Positions 15,665-23,957 of a DNA stretch of 64,000 bases are shown here, one piece after another. Source of the DNA: Flavobacterium sp. ENC (GTDB lineage: Bacteria; Bacteroidota; Bacteroidia; Flavobacteriales; Flavobacteriaceae); the NCBI RefSeq assembly GCF_020991415.1, contig NZ_JAJMOY010000004.1:248001-312000 (forward strand), written 5' to 3'. The notes beneath the pieces are model-generated. The model was given only the letters and a program-made list of their open reading frames with translations, was not told the DNA's origin and did not search any database. The position numbers were made by a program, and so were the translations under genes. Positions within the stretch are counted from its first letter, which is position 1. Each line of letters opens with the position of its first letter.

Positions 15665-16741
15665 ATGTTAGATAGACTTCAAATAGTAAAACAACGTTTC
15701 GACGAGATTTCGGACTTAATTATCCAGCCGGATGTTATTTCGGATCAGAAACGTTATGTACAATTGAATCAAGAGTACAAAAACCTGAAAGCATTGGCTG
15801 AAAAGCGCGATGAATACGTGCTTTTGATGGCTAATATAGATGAGGCAAACGAAATTATTGCAGACGGAAGTGATCCGGACATGACCGAAATGGCCAAAAT
15901 GCAGCTGGATGAAGCAAAAGAAAGATTGCCGGAACTTGAGGAAGAAATCAAGTTTATGCTGATCCCAAAAGATCCTGAAGATGCCAAAAACGTAATGGTT
16001 GAGATTCGCGCCGGAACGGGTGGGGATGAAGCCAGTATCTTTGCAGGAGATCTTTTCAGAATGTATACCAAATATTGCGAAAACCAGGGTTGGAGAACTT
16101 CGGTGGTAGATATGAACGAAGGTACTTCGGGAGGTTTCAAAGAGGTAATCTTTGAAGTTTCGGGTGAGGATGTATACGGAACTTTGAAGTTTGAAGCCGG
16201 AGTACATCGTGTACAACGTGTACCTCAGACAGAGACTCAGGGTCGTGTGCATACCTCAGCAGCTACGGTAATGGTTTTACCGGAAGCGGAAGAGTTTGAT
16301 GTACAAATTGATATGAACGATGTCCGTGTCGATTTCTTCTGTTCGTCAGGACCTGGAGGGCAATCGGTAAATACAACGAAATCTGCCGTACGTTTAACGC
16401 ACATTCCTACGGGATTGGTGGCGCAATGTCAGGATCAGAAATCACAACATAAAAACAAAGATAAAGCACTGAACGTATTACGTTCCCGTCTATACGAACA
16501 GGAACTGGCCAAAAAAGAAGCCGAAGATGCTACCAAACGTACCTCTCAGGTAAGTTCGGGTGACCGTTCGGCTAAAATCCGTACGTACAACTACGCTCAG
16601 GGTCGTGTAACCGATCACCGCGTTGGTTTAACACTTTACGATCTAGGAAACATCATGAATGGTGATATCCAGAAAATTGTTGCCGAATTACAGTTGGTAA
16701 ACAATATGGAGAAACTGAAGGAAGCTTCAGAGGTGTTTTAA
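15665..16741 (+). CDS. prfA: peptide chain release factor 1
   Basis: This 358-aa protein is full length for RF1. The GGQ catalytic loop is [12 protein letters not shown] (about residues 228-239). The codon-recognition tripeptide is P-Q-T in [10 protein letters not shown], fitting the PxT of RF1 rather than the SPF of RF2, so it reads UAA and UAG. Domain 1 is the N-terminal coiled helical part (about 1-100). The promoter TAAATTTG lies just upstream, and a strong bidirectional hairpin follows. It releases finished peptides from the ribosome in the cytoplasm. Confidence 0.97.
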   Translation: MLDRLQIVKQRFDEISDLIIQPDVISDQKRYVQLNQEYKNLKALAEKRDEYVLLMANIDEANEIIADGSDPDMTEMAKMQLDEAKERLPELEEEIKFMLIPKDPEDAKNVMVEIRAGTGGDEASIFAGDLFRMYTKYCENQGWRTSVVDMNEGTSGGFKEVIFEVSGEDVYGTLKFEAGVHRVQRVPQTETQGRVHTSAATVMVLPEAEEFDVQIDMNDVRVDFFCSSGPGGQSVNTTKSAVRLTHIPTGLVAQCQDQKSQHKNKDKALNVLRSRLYEQELAKKEAEDATKRTSQVSSGDRSAKIRTYNYAQGRVTDHRVGLTLYDLGNIMNGDIQKIVAELQLVNNMEKLKEASEVF

Positions 16742-16864
16742 TTTGAGGTTCTAAGGTGCTGAGTGGCTAAGGTTCTGAGGTTTTGCTTCAGAGGTGCAAA
16801 GGAACAAAGGTTCAAAGGGACAAAGTCTTAGATGCTGAGACTGAGACTGCCACTGCGACTTAAT

Positions 16865-16912
16865 AAAAAAAGAGAGATTATTTCATTTCTGAAATAATCT
16901 CTCTTTTTTTAT
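16865..16912 (+). terminator. prfA: bidirectional terminator downstream of prfA
   Basis: AGAGAGATTATTTC and GAAATAATCTCTCT form a perfect 14-base stem with a six-base loop, flanked by A and T runs on the two sides. Confidence 0.85.
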
Positions 16913-17002
16913 TAAACCCTTTGCACCTCTGTCCCTTTGCCACTCAGAACCTAAAAAAAAAACTTAGAACCTTAGCCACTCAGAACCTCAGCCCCTTAAA
17001 AA

Positions 17003-17042
17003 TAAAAAAGAGACTGTCTCAAATGAAACAATCTCTTTTTCT
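17003..17042. terminator. second terminator-like hairpin
   Basis: AAAAAGAGAcTGT pairs with ACAaTCTCTTTTT. It resembles the prfA terminator in its stem (AGAGA/TCTCT) and may be a decayed duplicate. Confidence 0.5.
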
Positions 17043-17335
17043 TATTTCTCCTAAAAAACCTCTGTACCTTTGGACCTTTGCGCCTCTGTACCTAAAAACC
17101 TTAGAACCTAAGCGTCTTAGTACCTCAGTACCTTTAAAGTTAACCAGAAGAAAAATATATAGTGACGGATATTAACTGTTTAACCGTTTGTTTATAAAAC
17201 GTATAAAGCAAGTTAGATACCTAAAAATACTCTCGTAAATTCAAAACATTTATATAGGTTAGAGTACATGTACACACCGTTCTTTAATACTATTTCGCTT
17301 AACTTTTCCATAATAAATAAATTTAAGTCAGACAC

Positions 17336-17707
17336 TTACTCTTGTGATGATTCATAATGTGATGATTCTTCTTTCGAATCCTCATGATGTGGTTTGGAAA
17401 CTAAATTGGTAACGACGAGCTGTAAAACAGATCCCAGTATGCCTTTGAAAATAGAGTCGCTTTTTCCGACTATAAATCTTTTGGCCAGGTATCCGATTCC
17501 GATACTCATTGCCGATTGCGCCAGGTTGCTTTTAAAGCCAACGGTTTCGTTGATTTCTTCGACGGTGTTTCTGATAAGATTGAGAGGTTTCAGATTTTCC
17601 TTTATGTCATCGATCTCCTCTTTTATCGCACACCATTCTTCGTCCTGTCGATTTTCCAATAGCTGAATCCTCTGATTTAATGTATCAATATTGTAAACAG
17701 TTTCCAT
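17336..17707 (-). CDS. hypothetical membrane-associated coiled-coil protein
   Basis: This 123-aa protein has an N-terminal coiled-coil (about 5-55: LNQRIQLLENRQDEEW) and a moderately hydrophobic central segment (about 65-100). The C-terminal tail is rich in His, Glu and Ser. It is the last gene of a six-gene minus-strand run (19923 down to 17336) with gaps of 20-46 bases. A role in envelope stress is suggested by the neighbours only. Confidence 0.6.
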   Translation of the reverse strand: METVYNIDTLNQRIQLLENRQDEEWCAIKEEIDDIKENLKPLNLIRNTVEEINETVGFKSNLAQSAMSIGIGYLAKRFIVGKSDSIFKGILGSVLQLVVTNLVSKPHHEDSKEESSHYESSQE

Positions 17708-17726
17708 AACAGTTTTTTTTAATTAA

Positions 17727-18110
17727 TTAATTTAAATCAGGAGTGATTTCTTTTTTAGTTTCTTCTTTTAAAATGCTGGAAATAATCATATTTCCTATAG
17801 GTGTTTTGATAAGACTGTATTGTGCTTTATGGAGCACAATGGCTACAATCAGGTAAAACAACGCTATGATAAAAAAACCGTAATAATATTCACCCAGTTC
17901 TTTTCCAATCCATAAACTAAGTCCGATATTAAGAAACAAGGTAAAAAATGCAACAACAGCTCCAACCGCAATTCTAGATGTAACGGTAGACAATGCGTCT
18001 GCCGCAGCTGATATAGTTTTGAGTTTAATTAATTCTAAACTCGTTTTTGTATAGTCTTCTGCTTTTTCATAAAGATTTAAGTTCTCGTTTGTTGTTGCAT
18101 TTGTTTCCAT
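17727..18110 (-). CDS. phage-holin-family / DUF1469-like membrane protein
   Basis: This 127-aa protein has an amphipathic N-terminal region (about 10-45), then two adjacent membrane helices (about 50-72 and 78-100). This is the layout of the Holin-X/DUF1469 (YqjE-like) family that accompanies YtxH and CsbD genes in stress clusters. It is not evidence of a prophage. It lies 36 bases downstream of the YtxH gene on the same strand. Confidence 0.75.
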   Translation of the reverse strand: METNATTNENLNLYEKAEDYTKTSLELIKLKTISAAADALSTVTSRIAVGAVVAFFTLFLNIGLSLWIGKELGEYYYGFFIIALFYLIVAIVLHKAQYSLIKTPIGNMIISSILKEETKKEITPDLN

Positions 18111-18145
18111 GATAAAGGTATTTTAGGATTTAAAAAAGTCACTTT

Positions 18146-18430
18146 TTAATAGTTCGTTTTTACAGTTTTTGCTTCATCTTTAATAGAATTGAAGTCTTCT
18201 TTTGCAGCGTTGAATTTTGCTTTTCCTTCATCGATAATATCTTTACCGTTTGAAGTAATAGTGCTGATAATTCCGTCTACTTTTGTTTTTAGGTTATCTC
18301 CGTAATCTTTAGATTTATCTGAGATTTTTTTTCTTGTATTTGAACCTTTGTCCGGTGCAAATAAAACTCCTAAAAATGCTCCCGCCGCTGCGGCTCCTAA
18401 AATTCCTAAAATTGTGCTACTAGTTTTCAT
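18146..18430 (-). CDS. YtxH domain-containing protein
   Basis: This 94-aa protein has one N-terminal glycine/alanine-rich hydrophobic segment (LGILGAAAAGAFLGVLFAP) followed at once by the YtxH hallmark DKGSNTRKKISDKSKDYG and a charged amphipathic helical tail. Such proteins are membrane-anchored and general-stress-associated in Firmicutes and Bacteroidota. It is the fourth gene in the run. Confidence 0.9.
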   Translation of the reverse strand: MKTSSTILGILGAAAAGAFLGVLFAPDKGSNTRKKISDKSKDYGDNLKTKVDGIISTITSNGKDIIDEGKAKFNAAKEDFNSIKDEAKTVKTNY

Positions 18431-18475
18431 AATATTTGATTTAATGGATTAATATAAATTTGATTTTAATGTGAT

Positions 18476-18628
18476 TTAAATATCGCGACCTTTGATAAGT
18501 CTGAAAAGGATCGCAATGATTGCAATTACCAATAAGATGTGTATTACACTTCCAAGGCTGTAAACAAAGAACCCAAGGGCCCAAAGAATAACAAGGATTA
18601 CTGCGATTGTATATAATAAATTTGACAT
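18476..18628 (-). CDS. lmo0937-family small membrane protein
   Basis: This 50-aa gene starts MSNLLYTIAVILVILWALGF and ends LFRLIKGRDI. It has two hydrophobic helices with the WALGFF turn and the HILLVIAIIAIL second helix typical of lmo0937-family proteins (YtxH/CsbD companions). It sits between the YtxH gene and the outer membrane barrel gene with short gaps, so it belongs to the operon. It is short enough to be missed by ordinary gene calling. Confidence 0.85.
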   Translation of the reverse strand: MSNLLYTIAVILVILWALGFFVYSLGSVIHILLVIAIIAILFRLIKGRDI

Positions 18629-18665
18629 GGTCTTATTATTTTAGGGTTAGTTTTTAATTTATTTT

Positions 18666-19313
18666 TTAGTTTAATTTATACGATAAGTATAGTGTTAAAT
18701 TGCTGTTTTTTGCATCCGGAAATGTATAAGTAGTTCCTGCAACAGTTCTTTCTTTACCAACAGTTGTTAAACCGTAGTTGTAACGTACACCAATACTTAC
18801 CGGGCTGAAGTCAACTCCAAGACCTGCAGACAGACCAGCGTCAAATTTGTTAAGATCGTCTGTGTCTACATCTTCGTTAAAGTCGAAATCTCCACTTCCT
18901 GTAACTTTAGAACTTACCAGGTAAGAAGCATAACCACCGGCCTGAATGTTAAAGTTTTTAGTCACGTTTACACGTACTAATAAAGGAAGTTCTATATAAT
19001 TTAATTTGAATTTTGCATCTCCTTCTGCGAAAGCATTGTTGTATTCTAACTTAGCACCTTTTGTAGTAAATAAAAGCTCTGGCTGAATAGCGATATAATC
19101 TGATATTGGTAATGTAGCGTATACACCGGCATTAAAACCATATAATACATTGTTGTCGTCCGGATCGTTGTTGTCATCATAAAGGTTTGACATGTTGAAA
19201 CCACCTTTTACACCAAATTCTGTGGTTACATTTTCACTTTGTGCGTGCAGCGCTCCAAATGTAGCGGTCATAAAAAGTGTTACGGCGAATAATAATTTTG
19301 ATTGAATTTTCAT
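18666..19313 (-). CDS. porin-family outer membrane beta-barrel protein
   Basis: This 215-aa protein has a signal peptide ending GALHAQ (about residue 25). The rest is an eight-strand-type barrel of the PF13568 kind: GVKGGFNMSNL, LYGFNAGVYATLPIS, LPLLVRVNVTKNFNIQAGGY, and a C-terminal strand ending LYLSYKLN. An acidic Asp/Asn loop (about residues 46-56) may bind cations. It is located in the outer membrane; the function is structural or unknown. Confidence 0.88.
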   Translation of the reverse strand: MKIQSKLLFAVTLFMTATFGALHAQSENVTTEFGVKGGFNMSNLYDDNNDPDDNNVLYGFNAGVYATLPISDYIAIQPELLFTTKGAKLEYNNAFAEGDAKFKLNYIELPLLVRVNVTKNFNIQAGGYASYLVSSKVTGSGDFDFNEDVDTDDLNKFDAGLSAGLGVDFSPVSIGVRYNYGLTTVGKERTVAGTTYTFPDAKNSNLTLYLSYKLN

Positions 19314-19353
19314 AATTTTAAATAATTTAGTTAATAATGGACATTACGGGCAT

Positions 19354-19923
19354 TTAATTAATTTGTTCTCTAATTTGTGCTGCTTCCCTAAGCAGCTGGT
19401 AATCCTCGGGCAAATACTGTAATACCAATTTTAAAATCATCTTATCATTTGTATCTTTGGAAATCGATTCGAATAACTTAATTTGTCCGGCTAATGATTC
19501 TGCAATAGAATTCATGTAAGCTTTATTGAAATTGTTGTCATTTCTATCGATTCGTGCATATAAATCCTGTTTACTGTCGGTATTTATATCTGCAACAATC
19601 ACTAACCTGTTATTGGCCATTTTCATTACATCCTGTAACAAAAGATTTTGTTGATTTTCTAATCTCTTACTGATTTGCCAAATTTTACTTTCTGAACTTT
19701 CATGTTGGGCAATCTGACTTTTCGCAATAATGGACTTACTGATATTTGCCGTCGCAATTAAAAAATAAGCTTCACTATGTTCTTTGTCACTTTTTATAAA
19801 AACTTCATTTTTTAAGGTTGTTTCTATCGGATTATTTTCTCTGCAGGATGTGCATATTATAATGATCAATAAAAAAAAGATTCTCAAAATTTTTGTTTTT
19901 ACTATGGGTTTTGCTTCCATCAA
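19354..19923 (-). CDS. DUF4142-like lipoprotein
   Basis: This 189-aa protein has a lipoprotein signal (FFLLIIIICTSC, Cys at about 27). The mature part is all-helical with AYFLIATANISKSIIAKS and a final helix pair (YLPEDYQLLREAAQ) resembling DUF4142 four-helix proteins. The match is loose. It is the first gene of the six-gene run. Upstream, the minus strand has ATCTTTGTAATGTAATA (19937-19953), the same 17-mer as in front of the small RNA at 30.6 kb, so this is probably the operon's promoter. Confidence 0.55.
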   Translation of the reverse strand: MMEAKPIVKTKILRIFFLLIIIICTSCRENNPIETTLKNEVFIKSDKEHSEAYFLIATANISKSIIAKSQIAQHESSESKIWQISKRLENQQNLLLQDVMKMANNRLVIVADINTDSKQDLYARIDRNDNNFNKAYMNSIAESLAGQIKLFESISKDTNDKMILKLVLQYLPEDYQLLREAAQIREQIN

Positions 19924-19936
19924 TTACTTCATAAAG

Positions 19937-19953
19937 TATTACATTACAAAGAT
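19937..19953 (-). promoter_or_regulatory. promoter of the envelope-stress operon
   Basis: ATCTTTGTAATGTAATA on the minus strand places a CATCTTTG box (one base off TAnnTTTG) about 30 bases upstream of the start codon at 19923. The identical 17-mer occurs at 30688-30704 in front of a short terminated unit, which supports promoter function. Confidence 0.5.
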
Positions 19954-19984
19954 GCTAACGAAATGATTATTTTACTTTACAGCA

Positions 19985-20034
19985 TAAAAAAGAAACGTTA
20001 TATAATTCCCATAATGGATTTATATAACGTTTTT
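19985..20034 (-). terminator. terminator downstream of the histidine kinase gene
   Basis: AAACGTTATATAA pairs with TTATATAACGTTT; on the minus strand a T run follows. It lies about 22 bases beyond the kinase stop codon. Confidence 0.75.
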
Positions 20035-20055
20035 AGGTGTGTCTTTTTGTAGGAT

Positions 20056-21840
20056 TTATTCAGGAAGGAAAACCGTGAATTCCGAGCCTTTATCGGGGGT
20101 GCTGTCTGCTATAATGTAGCCCTTGTGGTTGTCGGTTATTTTTTTGCAGATGGCCAGTCCAATTCCTGTTCCGGGATAATCGGTTTTGGAATGCAGACGC
20201 TGAAAGAGTATAAAAATAGTTTCTTTAAACTGCGGATCAAATCCCATTCCGTTATCGGTAAAAGTGATTTTATGGAATTTTCGGGTATTCTGATCCAGTA
20301 GTCCGGGATAATCTGAAGAATTGACTTTTTCGCTTTCAATATGAATTTCAGGAATGGTATCCGGACGGCTGTACTTTAATGAATTTCCGATCAGGTTAAT
20401 AAAAAGCTGTTCGATCTGATACGGTATAACAGCCAGTTTTGGCAATTTGGAAATCGTGATCACTGCTTTTTTCTCATCGATAATTTCCAGTAATTCAGAT
20501 TTGGCATTTTCGGCCAGTTCATTCAGATTGGTTTTGATGAATTCCTTTTTAGTCGTATTGGTTCTTGAAAACAAAAGTAAGTCGTCAATTAAAACGCGCA
20601 TTCTTTTGGCGGATACTTCAATTTTATGAAGGTAGTCTTTTGCGCTGTCAGACAGTTCTGCTTTATCGGCCGAAGAAATTCTCGAGATGAAGGTCTGGAT
20701 TTTTCGAAGCGGTTCCTGCAGGTCGTGACTTGCCACGTGATTGAAAGAAGCCAGTTCCTTATTGCTTTTTTCCAATTCATCGTTGCGTTCCTGCAATTCG
20801 ATATTCAGCAAATGCTCATCTGTAATGTCAAAATTGATTCCGAGTAAGATATTCCCGCCCTGCTGATCGGTCAGTAATTTTCCGGTTGATTTGAAATACC
20901 TGATTTCACGATCGGCACGCAATACCTTATAATAAATAAACGGAAGTTGTTTTTTAGTCAGGATACCTTCCATAGAAGCGGCAATGGCTTCCTTGTCATC
21001 CGGATGTACAAAATCCAGAAAAGTTTCTTTTTCGGGAGTAAAGGCATTTGGTCTTTCTCCCAGTAAACGATACTGGTTGTCGGAATAGTCAATTTTCTGG
21101 GTATCCAGATCCCATTGCCAGGTGCTGAATTTACCAATAGCTTCGGATTCAGACATTAATCGGGAAGAGATCAGCAGTTTTTTATTGAAAACCTTAAGGC
21201 GCTGAATGTCCCTGCTGATTTGTCTGTAAGCCAATAAAATAAAAAGTAAGGCGGCGAGAAATAGGGAAATTGAAAATACCGGGCTTAGGGAAATTTCCTG
21301 ATCGTAAATTTTAAGTCTTCTGTCGAGATATTTTTTTTCAATATCGTTCATCTTGTCGACCTGAAAACGAATGTTTTCCATCAGGATCCGACCGCCAAAC
21401 ATATGATTGTCGAGTTTTCGTTTATCATATGTTTTGGGATCGCTGTATTTAAAGCAGTTTTCAAAAGAGGTAAAACGCTGAATGATTAGTTTGAATAATC
21501 TTCGAAGGTTTTGCTGTTGTACCGGATTGTCTGCCGTAAGTTTTTTTAAAGTAATAAATGAAGTGTTGACCTTGTCGCGTGAATACGTATAAGGTGCCAA
21601 AAAACGATTGTTGCGTGTTATGATATAACCCCTTTGTCCTGTTTCGGCATCTTTTATCGCAGACATTAATCTTTCTAACTGAATATTTATCTCATACGTA
21701 TGCATGACAAGCTTACTGGATTCGTTAAGATCCTGGTTGTGTTTGTATGCAATTGAGGAAAGAAATAACAGAATGAAAACTGCAATAACAAAAATAACTC
21801 TCAATGAGTTTGAAGCATTAAACCTGGGTACCCATTTCAT
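20056..21840 (-). CDS. CHASE3-PAS sensor histidine kinase
   Basis: This 594-aa protein has a first TM (about 12-30), a periplasmic CHASE3-type four-helix domain (about 40-185, with DAETGQRGYIIT), a second TM (about 190-208), a PAS domain (about 235-345), and the kinase core. The H-box reads SHDLQEPLR with His372. The N-box (NLIGNSLKYSR), G1 (DNGMGF) and G2 (GTGIGLAIC) are intact. The response regulator gene lies just upstream on the same strand (9-base gap), so the two form a two-component pair. The HDLQEPLR form is typical of phytochrome-like and osmosensing kinases. Confidence 0.93.
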   Translation of the reverse strand: MKWVPRFNASNSLRVIFVIAVFILLFLSSIAYKHNQDLNESSKLVMHTYEINIQLERLMSAIKDAETGQRGYIITRNNRFLAPYTYSRDKVNTSFITLKKLTADNPVQQQNLRRLFKLIIQRFTSFENCFKYSDPKTYDKRKLDNHMFGGRILMENIRFQVDKMNDIEKKYLDRRLKIYDQEISLSPVFSISLFLAALLFILLAYRQISRDIQRLKVFNKKLLISSRLMSESEAIGKFSTWQWDLDTQKIDYSDNQYRLLGERPNAFTPEKETFLDFVHPDDKEAIAASMEGILTKKQLPFIYYKVLRADREIRYFKSTGKLLTDQQGGNILLGINFDITDEHLLNIELQERNDELEKSNKELASFNHVASHDLQEPLRKIQTFISRISSADKAELSDSAKDYLHKIEVSAKRMRVLIDDLLLFSRTNTTKKEFIKTNLNELAENAKSELLEIIDEKKAVITISKLPKLAVIPYQIEQLFINLIGNSLKYSRPDTIPEIHIESEKVNSSDYPGLLDQNTRKFHKITFTDNGMGFDPQFKETIFILFQRLHSKTDYPGTGIGLAICKKITDNHKGYIIADSTPDKGSEFTVFLPE

Positions 21841-21849
21841 GCAATGTTA

Positions 21850-22299
21850 TTATTTTAGGCGCAACAAAAAATTATCACGGTTCAGACCAGATGTGTGATA
21901 GTGCCAATTTAAGGTAACGACTTCATTAATAATTTTTTTCAAGGTATTAAAATCACTTGGTTTTTTGATATAAATATTGGCCCCTTCAATAAAGGTATCT
22001 TCTATATCTTCTTCAGAGGACGAAGTAGAATAGATGGCAATAATTATATTTTTAAGATGCTCGGTTTTTTTGATTTCGATCAAACATTCTTTTCCTGTTT
22101 TTTTCGGCATATTCAAATCCAGAAATAAAATATCCGGTAATTTGACATCCGGTGTCATCAGGTGTTCCATGAGTTGAAGACCATCGTGGACAAATGTAAC
22201 TTTGGTTTGAACTCTTACTTCTTCAAAGGCATCTTTAAAAAAAAGTCTGTCATCCTCATCGTCATCAGCGAGTAAAATGTGTAATGCGTTTTTTTGCAT
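21850..22299 (-). CDS. single-domain response regulator
   Basis: This 149-aa protein is a stand-alone receiver domain: acidic pair D12-D13 (ADDDEDD), phospho-acceptor Asp61 (FLDLNMP), a Ser/Thr switch in IYSTSS, and Lys in KKPSD. No output domain is present. It is of the Rcp1-like group that partners with CHASE3/PAS kinases, as encoded here 9 bases downstream. A phosphorelay or protein-protein output is likely. Confidence 0.93.
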   Translation of the reverse strand: MQKNALHILLADDDEDDRLFFKDAFEEVRVQTKVTFVHDGLQLMEHLMTPDVKLPDILFLDLNMPKKTGKECLIEIKKTEHLKNIIIAIYSTSSSEEDIEDTFIEGANIYIKKPSDFNTLKKIINEVVTLNWHYHTSGLNRDNFLLRLK

Positions 22300-22321
22300 T
22301 GATTTTAGTGGTATTTAGGTT

Positions 22322-22873
22322 TTATTTTAAATTTTCTCTTCTCTTTTTTATAATCCTCTGGAAAGCCGATGGCGTTATTCCGGTGGTGTTTTTAAACTGT
22401 GTACTCAAATGGGCAACACTGGAGTAATTCAGTAAAAAAGCAATTTCAGTCAGGCTCATCTCATTGACTAACATCAATTGTTTGGCTCGTTCTATTTTCT
22501 GCAAAATGATGAAATTTTCAATAGAAGAATAGGTTACTTCCGAAAAAACATTCGATAAATACCCATAACTATGATTTAGTTTCTCTGCTAAAAAAACAGA
22601 ACTTTTAAAATTATTGTTATCATCCATATAAACAAGTTCGATAATCGCGTCCTTAATTTTTTGGACTAAAACGCTTTTTTGATTCTCAACAACTTCAAAA
22701 CCAAAAGGGGCCAGTTTACTTTTTAAATTGTCAAGACCCTCAACATCAAGGTTTTCGTCCAATTCAATTTCGCCAAAACCTAATGTGCTAAAATTCATGT
22801 TTTCCTGTTCTAATTTTTCTTTCAAAAAAAGAGTACAAATTGTGTTGATGTCGAACTTTATAAATAGTTTCAT
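22322..22873 (-). CDS. AraC-family HTH regulator
   Basis: This 183-aa protein has an N-terminal small alpha/beta region (about 1-75) containing a pattern seen in many Bacteroidota AraC proteins (FSTLGFGEIELDE), then an AraC HTH pair (about 88-180: SYGYLSNVFSEVT and LTEIAFLLNYSS, ending TGITPSAFQRI). It lies 22 bases upstream of the response regulator gene on the same strand, so regulator, receiver and kinase form one unit. Confidence 0.9.
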   Translation of the reverse strand: MKLFIKFDINTICTLFLKEKLEQENMNFSTLGFGEIELDENLDVEGLDNLKSKLAPFGFEVVENQKSVLVQKIKDAIIELVYMDDNNNFKSSVFLAEKLNHSYGYLSNVFSEVTYSSIENFIILQKIERAKQLMLVNEMSLTEIAFLLNYSSVAHLSTQFKNTTGITPSAFQRIIKKRRENLK

Positions 22874-22973
22874 AGGGATTAAAATAGGGTTAAAGATAAT
22901 TAATTTTTTCTTGGTTTTTGGGCTTATAGATTTAATTAATATTTAGAGGGTCCGGAGTTGTTATCTGACTTAA

Positions 22974-23014
22974 CCAAAAAAATACCGTCTAGCTTAAAGT
23001 TTAGACGGTATTTT
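22974..23014 (-). terminator. terminator of the csbD-like gene
   Basis: AATACCGTCTA and TAGACGGTATT form an 11-base stem with a T run on the minus strand. Confidence 0.8.
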
Positions 23015-23033
23015 CTCTGGGTCAAAAAAGGTT

Positions 23034-23219
23034 TTACAATTCTGATAACATTTGCTTAAATTCTTCCTTAGTCTTACCTAATTTTTGTTGAAGTCTTCCG
23101 TACATTTCGTCTTCTTTTCCTTCTTCATGCAATAGGTCATCATCTGTAAGATCAGCATATTTTTGTTTCAGCTTCCCTTTAATTTCGTTCCAGTTTCCTT
23201 TTATTTCTGTAGTATTCAT
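23034..23219 (-). CDS. CsbD family stress protein
   Basis: This 61-aa protein matches the CsbD signature: N-terminal [21 protein letters not shown], then [25 protein letters not shown]. It is highly charged and soluble. CsbD-like proteins are induced by general stress in many bacteria; the biochemical role is unknown. It has its own terminator. Confidence 0.95.
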   Translation of the reverse strand: MNTTEIKGNWNEIKGKLKQKYADLTDDDLLHEEGKEDEMYGRLQQKLGKTKEEFKQMLSEL

Positions 23220-23323
23220 GATATTTTTTTTTAATGATTAATAGTATTGTAAAATTGCAAATTAATCATTGATGCGCTCTTATATCAATTCTCCAGAATG
23301 TTTTATAATTCACATTTGCGCCT

Positions 23324-23797
23324 TTAAACCTGATAACGTCTCAGGATCCACGCCATTTTTTCGTGCTGTTGTAATAAACCGGTAATAAAATCGGCAGAAC
23401 CTATATCGTGATTGTCGTTCTCAAATGCAGGGATGTAATCTCTGAATTCCGTAACCAGTTGTTCGTGGTTTTCCAGAAGTTCCTGCAGCATATGTTTTTG
23501 CGATGCGTATTCTTTTGGTGATTCTTTCAGGGTAGAGTTTTCGATAAACTCTTTCATCGTTCCTATTGTTTTTTCACCTAACTGACTAATGCGTTCGGCT
23601 ACTTCGTCAATGTTGTTTTCTAAAATTCTGTACTGGTCCTCAAACAATTTATGCAGTTCCATAAAACTGTTTCCTGAAATATTCCAGTGAAACTTTCTGG
23701 TTTTTACATATAAGGTCATTTCGTTAGATAAAATCGTGGCTAATATTGTGGCACTTTTCTTTAGGTTTTTTGTAGAAATTCCAATATTCGGGCTCAT
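23324..23797 (-). CDS. dps: Dps-family ferritin-like DNA-protection protein
   Basis: This 157-aa protein has typical Dps length. The dinuclear iron ligands are present in order: KFHWNISG, ELHKLFEDQ, and NNIDEVAERI (His, His, Asp and Glu). Dps forms a dodecamer that oxidises and stores iron with peroxide and protects DNA. It lies next to the CsbD and kinase genes, fitting a stress block. It is divergent from the OmpA gene. Confidence 0.92.
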   Translation of the reverse strand: MSPNIGISTKNLKKSATILATILSNEMTLYVKTRKFHWNISGNSFMELHKLFEDQYRILENNIDEVAERISQLGEKTIGTMKEFIENSTLKESPKEYASQKHMLQELLENHEQLVTEFRDYIPAFENDNHDIGSADFITGLLQQHEKMAWILRRYQV

Positions 23798-23919
23798 AGT
23801 TGTTTGATTTACGGTTTTTTACAAAAATAAAGCAGAGGTCGGTTTTATATCTTACATAATTTATAGAAGATGTTACATGAATTCAATGTTGCGGTAACAT
23901 CTTAATGGATCATTTATTG

Positions 23920-23927
23920 TAGTTTTG
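23920..23927 (+). promoter_or_regulatory. -7 box of the OmpA-family gene
   Basis: TAGTTTTG fits TAnnTTTG and lies 30 bases before the start codon at 23958. Confidence 0.5.
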
Positions 23928-23957
23928 CCGCAAATCAAACTAAAACCCCCTTGTTGA

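Larger units (their letters stand above)
16742..17130. repeat. degenerate intergenic repeat region, inverted about a terminator
   Basis: Right of prfA the plus strand has short repeats such as GGTTCTGAGG, CAAAGGTTCAAAGGGACAAAG and GATGCTGAGACTGAGAC. After the terminator at 16865-16912 the complementary words appear (CTTTGCACCTCTGTCCC, CACTCAGAACC, TTAGAACCTTAGCC). The whole region therefore forms an imperfect inverted repeat. It contains no convincing gene. Confidence 0.6.

Noticed and set aside
16921..17175. 84-codon plus-strand frame
   Set aside because: It consists of the intergenic repeat words (CTTTGCACCTCTG, CACTCAGAACC).
17727..18110. prophage, based on the holin-like gene
   Set aside because: No other phage gene is near, and holin-X/DUF1469 proteins commonly sit in stress operons with YtxH.
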